The notes beneath the pieces were generated by a model. It was not told the DNA's origin, searched no databases, and saw nothing but the letters and a program-made list of their open reading frames with translations. Of a DNA stretch of 64,000 bases, positions 45,303 through 55,926 are shown piece after piece. The DNA lies in assembly GCA_024305745.1 (NCBI GenBank), contig JAHRBS010000004.1:1240001-1304000 (forward strand), written 5' to 3'. Both the position numbers and the translations under genes were made by a program. Source of the stretch: Polyporus tsugae (taxonomy: Eukaryota; Basidiomycota; Agaricomycetes; Polyporales; Polyporaceae). The first letter of the stretch is position 1. Each line of letters starts with the position of its first letter.

Positions 45303-47742
45303 TCATGCACGCACGCGGGGGGTGAACTTCATCAAGCAGCCGTCCTGGGGGAACAGCGTCGCGATAATCCTGTACAAATCGGTGGTGAGTCACCGGACAC
45401 GGCACTCAGGCTGAGAGATGAGACGGGATACTCACTGGACCTTGTCGCTCTTGTCTGTCAGAACGTGCTCCCAGTCCATGAGCATCACCGCGTCCGCAAG
45501 GACGAGCGCGATGTTCATCATCGCGTACTCCAGGCCAATGCACTTGTGCGGGCCACTGCCGAACACAAGGTAGTTCTTCGGGTTCTGGTTCGCGCTGCCG
45601 TTCGGGTCCAGCCAGCGCTCGGGGATGAGCTCGTCGGGCTGCGGGAACACCTCAGGGTCGTGCAGCGAGTTGTAGAACGACGGGATGACCATGCTGCCCG
45701 CCGGGACCGTGTAGTTCTCGGAGATCGGGAACGCCTTCGTCGCCTTGTAGGGGACCATCGTCACCGGGGGCTTCACGCGCATGCTCTCGCGGACAAAGGC
45801 ACGGAGGTAGGGCATGTCGTCGAGCATCTCGAGGGTGACGGGGCGGTCAGGGTCGCCACCGCGGGCGCGCTCCTGCTCCTCAGCGATCTTGCGGTAGATC
45901 TCGGGATGGTCGGAGATGTGCTGGAAGCCGTAGATGAGACCGGAGGACATGGCGTCCTGCGAGGCGAAGAGGAAGGAAAATACGACCATAGCCATCTCGA
46001 GGTCCGAGAAGTCCTTCCGACCCTTGTAACCTGGCTCCTCCATCGTGCGCAACCAGTGGTCAATCATGCATTCCGGCTCCTTGCCCGCAGCCATCGCCTG
46101 CTTGCTCTTTGCGGCAGCGTTCTCGAGGTGCTTGAGCGCAACTTTACGACATTGAATGGCACGGTAGACCTTGGTGCCGGGGAGCGCCAGAGGGAAGTTG
46201 ACGAGCTCGAGGGCGACAGTGATGTCCCAGTACCTGTCAGCGATCTCCTTCGCCGCGGCGTCGTCGATGTGGGAACCGCAGAACACCTTCAAAGAGGTCA
46301 CCATGTTGAGGTCCCGGCAGGTCATCATGATCGGCTTTGCCGAAGAGTCCTTCGCAGCATCGTCGAGCCAGCGCTTGAAGTGCTGCCTCGTAATCTGGTC
46401 CTGAATGTTGACGTAGATGCTACAGGTTCGCGGGTCAGCTCACATTTGAAACGCTCTCAAAATTTCCCAAAGGAACGAAAAACAACTGAATGTGGAATCC
46501 CCAGGGCTCTGAACTCCAATCACAAGGAAGGCATTATTCCAGAGCATCGCTAATGTCAACCTCCTGGCAACGCCACCGATCGTATTTGCATTCATGTTCC
46601 CAACTCAAAAAAGTATGGTTCCACAGTGGCGTTTCATTATGGCAATCTGCAAATGCAGTGCCGTGTAGTGGGGGCACGGGACCAGACGTACGATCGCATA
46701 TAAACGCGATCGCCTCAATGTCAAGTTAGGGCCACCTTCGCAGCAGCGCCCCACAACCATGCCCAAGGTAGGCGCACTGATTCAAAGGTGACTCTCACAG
46801 CTGCGCATACATGCATACGCTTTGCAAGGGGCCACCGCCAAATCCGCAAACGGAGGAACGACGGGTGCACAGTGTGCACATGATTGCAAACACTTCGTAT
46901 AGCCCGGCGCGGCGGGCCCGCGTGTGCTCACAAGCCGAAGAAAATCGGCAGAGAAGAGAAGTCGAAGGGCTTACGTACCCGAGGGCCTTGCGAGTGAAGA
47001 GGGTGTTGAGCACCTTGCGGTATTCCACATGGACTTTTCCGGTAAGGAAGACCCTGTGACGCGACGAGGCTTATGTCTAAGTTTCTAGGCGAAGATGATA
47101 GACACAGCGAAGGCTTCTCACCAGTTATCCGGGCAGAGGATTTGCTTCGCGGAGTGAACGAGGCAGGGCTCGGCATGGGTTGGCGAGTTGAGGATCTTGC
47201 GCGAGTATTCATTTGACGACGCCATGACGATGAAGCTGCATCGCCGCAGGACAAGGTTCGCGGGACCGAGAGAGCATCGTCATCGCACCAGTAGGTTTGA
47301 CGGGTTGCACGAATTCAAAATTCGATAGCGCGTGACGGCGAACACGGGGCAATGGAAGGATATAAATGGTCAGACAGTAACTATAACGGGCACGGTATGG
47401 CCAGCGCAAAGAGAGACCTTACATGTTGAAGACACTGATGGCTGAGAGAGCACCAGAGTTCCACTGCTTCATGTAGCCCTCCATCGTCGGCTTCAACGAG
47501 TCCGCGAACTTGCCGATGATTGGGATGGTCCAGCTGTCGCCAGGAAGATGACGCTTTTTGTAACGCCATACGGATTGCTCAAGGACGAGGAGCGCGGCAA
47601 CAATGGCGACGGTCGTCCAAAGCCATGTTGTAGTCTCTGGGGAGACAGCGAAGAGAGAGGGAACCGCGATGTGGTCAACAGCGTCGGCGGTGTAAGCGGG
47701 GATGGACGCGGAGGCCGAACGATCTCTGAGCGCGGACGCCAT
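45303..47742 (-). CDS. ERG5: C-22 sterol desaturase, cytochrome P450 CYP61 (Erg5)
   Basis: ER-membrane P450 that introduces the C-22 double bond late in ergosterol synthesis. A TM anchor lies near residues 35-55 (TTTWLWTTVAIVAALLVLEQ), then the CYP61 N-terminus YKKRHLPGDSWTIPIIGKF. Further conserved parts: NWVFLTGKVHVEYRKVLNTLF, LELVNFPLALPGTKVY, I-helix FLFASQDAMSSGL (about 45960), ExxR in FVRESMRVKPP (about 45780), PERW (about 45615) and the heme loop FGSGPHKCIG with its Cys (about 45550-45580). The last exon gives ATLFPQDGCLMKFTPR and the stop at 45303. The start at 47742 (MASALRDRSAS) is chosen; an in-frame Met 15 codons upstream is possible. The intron at 46420-46978 is unusually long. 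Confidence 0.94.
46691..46712. promoter_or_regulatory. TATA motif inside a perfect 7-bp inverted repeat, within an ERG5 intron
   Basis: Arms CGATCGC (46691-46697) and GCGATCG (46706-46712) flank an 8-base loop that holds TATAAA on the plus strand (46699-46704). An ATG in a good context (CAACCATG) follows at 46759, opening only a 10-codon frame. It may be a nested promoter, a protein-binding palindrome or chance. Confidence 0.3.
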
Positions 47743-48236
47743 GGGATGGAGACTCGTCGAGAAAGGGAGTGAACCAGGAGTGAGCAAGAGGGTGCTACAA
47801 ACGCACAGACGAGCTCAGGTCCCAGGACGAGCAATACCGAATGCCGAGATGCGAGCGACCTTTCAAGCAAGCCGGCCGTTGCTTCACACCCTCCTCTTCT
47901 CGCCCTCCCATTGGCCGCATAAAAAATCGGTCGATTCGCCACCACCATTTCTGTCGCGAGCCTCATCACGTGGCCGCGTAGCCCGACTCAACATCCACAC
48001 ACTTCGGCGACCGTGTGTCTCGGTCCTCGGAATCTCGGGCCCTGCACTACATAACCATGATCACACCATCCGTTTCACTACTACCGAGTACATGGGCCAT
48101 AAAACAACCATTCCCCTTCTGCCCAAAACATAAGCAACTTGCAGGTCATACCCACAGCAGTTGTGCTAGTCCCCAGGCAAATACCCCGTAACACTCGAAA
48201 CCCCCCAACCCGAGACTCGAGCCAAGCTCAGGAAAC
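47743..48236. other. ERG5 promoter region and trailer of the next gene
   Basis: About 0.5 kb between two minus-strand genes. Contains a CCAAT box (listed separately). No gene recognised. Confidence 0.5.
47910..47914 (-). promoter_or_regulatory. CCAAT box upstream of ERG5
   Basis: CCAAT on the minus strand (GGCCAATGGG context), about 168 bases before the chosen ERG5 start. CCAAT boxes at this distance bind the HAP/NF-Y complex in fungi, which affects sterol genes in some species; the link here is inference. Confidence 0.35.
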
Positions 48237-50922
48237 TCACCGTCCGACCTGCGAGACCGCCCGCTTCCGCGGCATGCGCGACATTTTCTCCGCGCCCGAG
48301 AACACGCGGCTCCGCGCCTGCAAGCACCCGACGTCCCCCACCAACGGAAGCGGTAGCGCGCTAGGGTAGAACGGCGTCGGCGAGCCCCACATCGGCCGCT
48401 CCGTCTCCGAGCGTTGGATCAGATGATGGTTGCGGGTGCGTGGCGCAGCATCTCGGCCGTTCCTATCGCGCCGCGATCGTTCCAGAGGCGGCGTTGGTGA
48501 GTCTGCCGCCCCGGAATGGCGATCGAGGGCCTCGTTCACCCGCGTCCGGAGGCGCACTCGGACGTTTGAGTCGTTCCAGAGCGACCCAGGTGCCTGCGTC
48601 GTCGGCACGAACGACAACGGACGAGTCGTTGGAGGAGGGGGAGGGAGCGTGACACCACCCAGCGTACGAGTAGGGGCGGTGGCGGACAGAAGAGCCTGTG
48701 CACGCGTCCGCATCGCTGATAAGTCGCGTTCGTACTGGGCCTCGCTCTCTGCGAACAACGCGTCCTCTTCGGCATAGGACAGTCGCGCTACATGTAAAGG
48801 TCGTCAATACTAATACGAGCATAGTGCAAGTAACTGGAGGACACTCACGCCACCCTCTCGTACTCCGCCTGCCAGCCAGACTGGCAGAATACATCGAAAA
48901 TCCCGATGGTGAAGGAGCCGTCGTTCCGATCTGTGTCCCACTCCTCACCATCCTCGGCGGCTGCCACTCATCCGGCCCGTTGCGCGCCGCGCCCTGCCTC
49001 GACATCGTGTCCAACCTTGAGATGGCTTCCATCCACGAGTCCTCCTCTCCGCTATCGTCCTCCAGGTCCAGCGGCGACCGCCGACGATCCACCGACAACC
49101 CAGAACCAGGCGACATCTCCGGGCGGAGCGAGACACGGATGACCTCCTCGTCCCCGTCCGCGTTGTACCGTCGGCGGACGCGGTAGCTCCGCGAGTCCGT
49201 GAAGTCCTCCTCCTCGTCCGCAACCTCCATCACGCGCCGCTGGGAGCGCGCCCTGGCGATAGCGAGGGCAGTTCGCACGGAGGCGGCAGGATTGTAGGAC
49301 TCGACTTCGAAATCGTCCAAGACGCCCCCCGTCGACGCAGTTATCGTCATCGATGTCCCAGCGTCTCGGAGCGAGCCACGGTTCCCCGTCGGGGGGATCG
49401 TACGAGACGGGGGTGACAGCGGCCCGTCCGTCGCGCGTTCGCGCCGACTGTTCCATGCCACCCCGCCGGAGGGGTCTTCGCGTGGGTTAGAGGCGGACGG
49501 AGAAGTCGCGCTCCAACTTGTCGGCACGTTCTGGCGGAGGTAGCGTGCGCGGACTGCACCTTCAGGCGTCCGACGTGACCGTGCAGGGGATATGTCGCTC
49601 GCTTGCTCCCTCGCACGAGAGTCTGGCCCGCTAGCCCGGGGTATCTGCGAAAGCGGGACCATCGGTGGGTCAATGAAGCCGCTTGTGGTGAACCGTAGAG
49701 GAGGCGTGATGTTCGTCACCATCGGGGAAGGCTCATACTCCTCGCCTTGAACCATCGTCGGATTCGGGTCGACCCCGCGCGTCGATATTGGGTGCGGAGG
49801 TTGCGCCGTCACAGTGCGCATCGCAGATGCGGAAGCCGAGGGGCGGAGGGCGTCAAGCCGTGCGTTGCGCTCGTTTATCCACGACCTGAGGGACTCCGCC
49901 TGCTGGGTGATGCGTGCGCCTTCCTGCTGGATCTCCTGTGCAAGCCGGGTGATGCGCGCGGTAATGTTGGAGGGCAAGACCCGCGTCGAAGGACGCCCTT
50001 CTGTCGGCTCATAGAGACTGAGTGGAATAGCGACAGGCCGGGGACGGTCGGCAGTAGACTGCGCACTGGCGGAGATGGAAGCGGGGGTGATGGTTGGGGT
50101 ATCTGCGACCGAGTTGTTGTTATTGTTATTCGATGAGGCGGCGGTCCGCGCAGCGACTAGCATGCCCAGCGACGTCTCCGACTCGTCCCCATCGCGCGGT
50201 CGGAGGAAAGAGCTGGGGCGGTCGAACATACGCAGCTCGCCGCGCATCGGTCGTATCCGCCCGTCAAACCTCCTCGGTGCGCTGATTCCGGATACAGCCT
50301 GTGCGACGCCGGCGGATGCCACCTCCGGGGAAGACGAACTGGCATCGGGGTATAATGGTTGGTACGGGGCAGGGTGGTAAAGGTCTGCGCTCGGAGGGGG
50401 AGAGCGCGAGCGGGCGCGCTCCGCCGTAACACCGCGGCTGTGTCGCTCCTGCGCATATTGGGCGATCGCACGCCGGAGCTCGTCGAACTCGCCGATGCGC
50501 TCGCGGAAACTCTGAGTCATGTTCCGCAGCTCTGAGCCCAAGGCGGCGAGCGTGAGGTCGGACGGACGAGGCCCACGCGGGGAGGGGGAAGCGGCGGTAG
50601 AGGAAGGGGACGTGCGGGGTTGGGAAGCAGGCATAGAAGTTGAAGTGGACGAGCGAGGAGGGAGCGTACTGTTTTCAGCAGATATCACGATAACGTCGTG
50701 CCCTGGGTCCATAGAATTCGGGTGCATAACAGGTGACCCGACTCTATCTTGGGTGGGTGGGGAGATAGCTGAAGATGTATCGGTCGGAGCGCGTGCCGGG
50801 GGCGACGCCTCTGAGACGCGATTGTGCAGCCGTTGGAGGGTGGTGAGGCCTTCGAAAGCGTCCTGGATAATAGCAGCGGACCTGCGGATCTGCCTTTGGG
50901 CCTCTTCAATCTCGTGCTCCAT
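48237..50922 (-). CDS. Large disordered protein of unknown function
   Basis: Two exons giving roughly 870 residues. The start MEHEIEEAQRQIRRSAAIIQ opens a helical, possibly coiled-coil segment. Long Pro/Ser/Arg/Thr-rich disorder follows, with a poly-Asn run (50114-50134) and repeated SxRSPPP-type patches. A more ordered, acidic segment is SYRVRRRYNADGDEEVIRVS (about 49140-49200), then SWMEAISRLDTMSRQGAARN (about 48990). An intron (about 48789-48850) joins GWPRLSYAEEDALFAESEAQ, then a helical stretch and a basic C-terminus ending RAVSQVGR. No known domain was recognised. The length and steady coding signal argue for a real gene. Confidence 0.75.
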
Positions 50923-51535
50923 AATTCAGGTCAGAGCGCGTGGTTTCTGAGCGTGCGAGTAGAGCAGGGAGACGGTGCAGAAAGTAGTCTCGAAGTGGCT
51001 CAGCCACTTTGTAATTTGGATGGAGCAAAAAATAGCGCGTACCACGAGATTCCTTTGTTCCAGCTCCTGAGAGAACGGGCAGAGACAAGTAGGGAAAGTC
51101 CAACTACAGGTGTTGTGCACGGGATGTGTTCCCAAAACCGAACCGCGCCGTCAAACAGACGAACAAGACGGTGCAAGCACGATACAATGAGCTCTGAGCG
51201 TGATGTCGTCAGCCACAAGGTCGCCTCTGGTGGAACGGCAGGACGAAACGGTGTCGCAGTCCGAAGTGTGTCGTAGCGAAGGGCAAGCACTGACAATTAT
51301 ACCCGCTGCCGCAACAGCCGCGAACTACCGCGCCCACTGTCGGTGCACAGCGTTGGTCGGTCGCCGCCGGCCCGCCGCAACGACCCAGCTCAACGAAAAG
51401 TTACTAGCTTGCACGACACGGTATATCTCTAGCTCGTTCGGCATATGTATGGCATGGAGAACATAGTGTCACAATAAAGATACTTTTCAAGATGCCGCAG
51501 TACCGCAGCGGCGAGCAAAAAGCCCCGCAGGTTCG
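50923..51535. other. Intergenic region
   Basis: Promoter side of the disordered-protein gene and trailer of UTP5, both minus strand. No gene or motif recognised. Confidence 0.5.
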
Positions 51536-54051
51536 TCATTCGCTCTCATCCTCGTCCTCATCATCGTCCGTCTCCTCCGCCTCATCGTCAATGAACCCGC
51601 CGAAGGTCGGGTCATCACCCTCGTCGTCCTCATCATCGTCTTCATCCTCATCCTCGTCTTCGTCGGACCCCTCAATAGACTCTTCGTCGCTGCCACCCAG
51701 CTCAACATCCTCGATGCTCCCTTCCTCATCCGCGCTCTCGACCTCGACCTGCATCTGCTCCTCGTCCTCGTCCCCGCTCTCACCTTCGACATAGCGGCGG
51801 GATTCTCGCGGCTTGTTCGGCTTGTTGCGACTCTTGTTCTTCGGCATGGGCAATGGCGCAGGGGGGCCGGAAGAGCGCATCTCGATCTGCGACATGACCA
51901 TGTCGAGGCGACCGCTGAGCGACAGGAGGCTCTCTTGGAGCGTGAGCCTCTGTGTGAGCGTCGCATGCAGACCGGACAATCGAGCAACAAGATCAGGCAT
52001 CTTTGAAACACCGATGTTAGTGCTTCTCTTCAGAAGGGTGCGTCAATGGAGATGTGATAACGTACTGTCATGAGGTGACCGCTGTGAGTAGTCAAAACCG
52101 CCTTCACCCAGTTAATCAGAGCTGTGCCACGTTGCGAGCTTGCGCCGCCTCCGCCGCCTTTCAACGCGTTGCCCCTCGCACCCCGCCCTAACCGCTCCAC
52201 GCACGCAGTGACAAGGGGTACCGCGAGCTGTGGCGGCAACCTCCGCACAGTATTCCGGATGAGCGCCGCATCCGAGTGGGCGAGACATGTCTCCAGCAAA
52301 CGCGTGTCTGACGAGTGCAAAGCTTGAATGAGCGTACGCGTAAGCGAGCTCGCAGGCACCGCGTCCACCAGTGCACTCTGAGCTTTGCCGTTGAGGGCGG
52401 TGTTGCTTTCGTCCTCCGAGTCGGATTCCGAGTCGGATCCGCGGACAGCGGCGCCCTGCACCGCAGTTAGACGTTGACCGAGGCTGAGCTCGGCAAGGTC
52501 GGCATCGAGGACACCATCGACGTCCCGCATGACGAGATCGTCCAACTCCCGGTCTTGTCCAAGCTCGGCGCCGGTACCAATGGCAAGGGAGGATGCCTCG
52601 TTGTACCGCTTATTTGGCGCAACCTGCAAATGAATCAGTGCACTGTGCGTTAACGATGACGGGCCGTGGCGCATACGCACAGAATCCTTCCCATCAGCTT
52701 GTCCAACAGCGGCTTCTGGTGTCGCGATGGTAAGGGAGACGTCGGGAATGAAGTTCCCAGACTGGTCCCGGTAATCCTAGACGGGATGTTAATTTAAGCC
52801 ATCATGGTCTCACTGGATCGGCGGAGAGCTTACCACCGTGTCGAACGCGAGCTGCACACCCCCGGTTACACTGGCGATTCGTAGCCGGCCAGCCTTCTCG
52901 TCCACAGAGGAGACAGTCAGGATTGTTAAGGCGGCTGCGCCCTTCTTCGACGAAGGCGAAACGACCGATTTCGGCGCAAGGGTAGGAATGGCGCTCTTGC
53001 CTTTCGCGGGACTAGATATCGCAAGGTCGGATGCAATAGCAAAGACGGAAACCTTGCCCGACGCGGACAAAGTCAAGAGGAGACGATCCGCGGAGGATTC
53101 TAATGATGGGGCGGGCGTGAGGTGGATGGTGCGGGAGTCCGAGTCCAAAGGTATCGTCGCCACCATTTTACCATCCGTCTTCGGCGCAGAAGGTACTTCC
53201 CAAACATTGACGAAGCGGTCGGCGGGTGCAGAAGAGAGGAAATGTGACCGGTCTATCCACCGTAACGCATTCACTGGAGAAGCATGACCTGTGAACTTGG
53301 CCAGGGTTTTTGGCTTCTGCGAGTCGGAGGCGATGGCGAGGAGGTGTATTGAGTGGTGTGCGGCCAACACCTCTGAGACACCCTCCTCGTCCGACGAGCG
53401 TACTGAGAGGGCGGTGTATGGTATTCGATCCTCGCTGAAAAGAGACTGCGAAACATGGTTTGTCCGCGCATCCCATATCCGCAATGCCCCGTCGGCGCCG
53501 GAAGTCCAGAGAGTGTGAGGGTCAACGGAGTCGGAATCTTGACCAGTGACTGCAAGGACAGCAGACGAGCTCGAAGGGTCAGAGAGAGTACGGAGGAGTC
53601 TACCATGGGTGGGAGAGAAAAGCAAGAGCGAGCCGTCAGAAAGACCGAGGACAACAAGCTGAGGCGCAGCATTGCTGGAGGTCGCCGCATCCGCAGCAAG
53701 ACTACTCCTCTTCTTCCTCTTGCTTTTCCTAGAGCCCTCCTCGTCCCCTACACCCTTTCCACCACCCTCCACAAGATCTAGCCGAGCCCAGCATAGTGAA
53801 GTAACGCGTGCCGCATCCACGATGTGTTCTGCAACGGATCGACGTGTCGCCGTGTCGTAAACCTTGAGGGCATGCTTGTCTATGGAGAGAGACAGGAAGG
53901 CGAAGAGATGGCCATCTGGGGAGAAGGATGAAAGGTAGGTGGAGGTTGTGGCATCCTCGACGGCTGGTTGAGAAATGGCGGACGTTGCCTGTGGACGTCC
54001 GCGAGGGGGTTTTGTGCGCGACTTCTTCGCTTTTGATGGCGTGGATGCCAT
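51536..54051 (-). CDS. UTP5: U3 snoRNP / t-UTP protein Utp5 (WDR43)
   Basis: Nucleolar subunit of the t-UTP subcomplex of the small-subunit processome, needed for rDNA transcription and pre-18S processing. It starts MASTPSKAKKSRTKPPRGR (basic nuclear signal), then WD40 repeats: YLSSFSPDGHLFAFLSLS, TLWTSGADGALRIWDART and ALRWIDRSHFLSSAPADRFV. The middle has DYRDQSGNFIPDVSLTIA, followed by the Utp12 domain (about 52380-51950) with LIQALHSSDTRLLETCLA, NTVRRLPPQLAVPLV, WVKAVLTTHSGHLMT and HATLTQRLTLQESLLSLSGR. The C-terminus is a strongly acidic Asp/Glu tail (51540-51730). Four exons; the last intron joins LMT to MPDLVARLSG. Its start faces PHO85. Confidence 0.9.
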
Positions 54052-54413
54052 TATCTGTGTCCTTCCTACGGTGAGCTCGTCGAGTTGTGCGGGACACGAG
54101 AGAAGACCCACCTTGTCCTGGAGGGAGAGCTTCACCCGGCGCAAAAGATTTGCTACGCGCCTACTGACAATGTTCGTGCACGTGATATGCCTCCATGGGC
54201 GCCTGGTCAGTGGTTGGAAGCACCGTGTTGTCCCCGACGGCGGTTTCTCGATAACTCTCTCTCTGCTTCCCGTCCATCTTCCCCCACGCCTCAGCTTTAT
54301 AGTCCGCACTAAAGCCCACATCTTACGCCCTTCATCTTCTTTATCTCTTCAACGGCTACCAGTCTCCAACAATCCCTCCGATCTTCTCGGTGTTAGATTC
54401 CGTTTACCAAGTC
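54052..54413. promoter_or_regulatory. Divergent promoter region UTP5 / PHO85
   Basis: A compact 362-base space between two outward-facing start codons, so promoter elements are likely shared. TTTATAG at about 54294-54300 is a weak TATA candidate for PHO85. CT-rich near the PHO85 ATG. Confidence 0.5.
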
Positions 54414-55847
54414 ATGAACTACGTTCAGGTTAGTCTGTGTGTTGTTCTGTTCTGACGAGTCGCCGTACTGAACTTCTCTTTAGCTCGAGAAGCTAGGTAA
54501 ATAAACTTGCTTGGAGGGTGGCTAGGTGGGCATGACTGATGAGCTCATGTAGGCGAGGGTACCTATGCAACCGTATACAAGGTATGTGGCACGCACGTTC
54601 GCAAACTAGTCCCCACTCAGCAGGGACATCTAGGGACGATCGAGGACGACGAATGAGATCGTCGCGCTCAAGGAGATCCACCTGGACGCAGAGGAAGGGA
54701 CGCCATCGACCGCCATCCGTGAGATCTCCCTCATGAAAGAACTCAAGCATGTCAACATCGTCCGCCTCTACGACGTCATCCACACCGAGACCAAGCTCGT
54801 CCTCATTTTCGAGTATTGCGAGCGCGATCTCAAGAAGTACATGGATGTCCACGGCGAACGTGGCGCCCTCGACCCCGTCACCGTCAGAAGTTTCATGTAC
54901 CAGCTTCTCAAGGGTACTGCGTTTTGCCACGAGAACAGAGTCCTGCACCGAGACCTTAAGCCGCAAAACCTGCTCATCAACAGGAAAGGCGAGTTGAAGT
55001 TGGGCGATTTCGGCCTTGCTCGCGCATTCGGTGTCCCCGTCAACACCTTCTCCAACGAGGTGAGTTCGTGCGCTTGATGCCTATTGTCTTCCCATTTATG
55101 ACCCGTACACCAGGTGGTTACGCTTTGGTACCGCGCGCCGGATGTTCTCATGGGTTCAAGGACATACAGCACATCTATCGACGTCTGGTCGTGCGGTTGC
55201 ATCTTCGCGGAGATGATTTCTGGTGTTCCGCTTTTCCGCGGACGTGATAATCAGGATCAGCTATTGCACATCATGCGCATCATTGGAACCCCAGACGACC
55301 GTATACTTCGCAAGATTGCCACCGAGGGAGTGCGTAGCATATATGCGTGATTCGATTCAGCCTACTGACGTCTCTGAACAATTGATAGCAAACAGAGGGT
55401 CAGGCGCAAAAGCAGTACCCTCGCTACCCCAAAATTCCATTCTCCCAGGTCCTTCCAAAGGCATCACCACACGGTACGTTCTATAGCTGTGCAGCTACTT
55501 GCTTGTTATCGACATGAACTCCTTGCCCAGCTCTTGACCTCCTGGAGCGACTCCTCCAATTCGACCCTTCGAAGCGCATATCTGCCGCCGAGGCCCTCTC
55601 CCATCCCTACTTCAGCACTTCCCAACCCATATACACACAGCCCACTCCATTCACACCCGCCGTCATCGCGCCTGCGTACCAGTACCAGCAGGGCCAGGGC
55701 CAGCCCCAAGGACAGTTCCAGTATGGTCAGCAAGAGGCGGCTCGCGCTGCCGCTCAGGCCCAATTGGCTCTGGCCCAGCCACAGATCCCCGGCGCTGGGT
55801 ACGGGATGCAATACCAACAACAGCAATACCAGGCAGGCGCACGGTAG
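54414..55847 (+). CDS. PHO85: Cyclin-dependent kinase Pho85
   Basis: CDK that acts with Pcl cyclins in phosphate, glycogen and cell-cycle control. Exons: 54414-54428 (MNYVQ), a 13-nt exon 54484-54496 (LEKLG), 54553-54581 (Gly loop EGTYATVYK), then [15 protein letters not shown] with the VAIK-type Lys. [14 protein letters not shown] (about 54710-54750) is the Pho85-type cyclin-binding helix. Also [10 protein letters not shown] (54950), [11 protein letters not shown] (55000), [12 protein letters not shown] (55125) and [19 protein letters not shown] (about 55405-55475) leading to [16 protein letters not shown]. The C-terminus is a Gln/Ala-rich tail (55670-55840) ending YQAGAR, longer than in yeast. 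All catalytic residues are present. Confidence 0.94.
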
Positions 55848-55926
55848 AGCGCATCGTTGATGTTTTGGCGCGCTATGGACGCTCGAAGTGAATGACTGTT
55901 ATTATCATGTCCTTGGCGAGCTTCTT

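Noticed and set aside
45303..47742. P450 as ERG11/CYP51 or part of a secondary-metabolite cluster
   Set aside because: N-terminus, NWVFL segment and heme region match the CYP61 (Erg5) pattern, and there is no polyketide, peptide or terpene synthase in the window.
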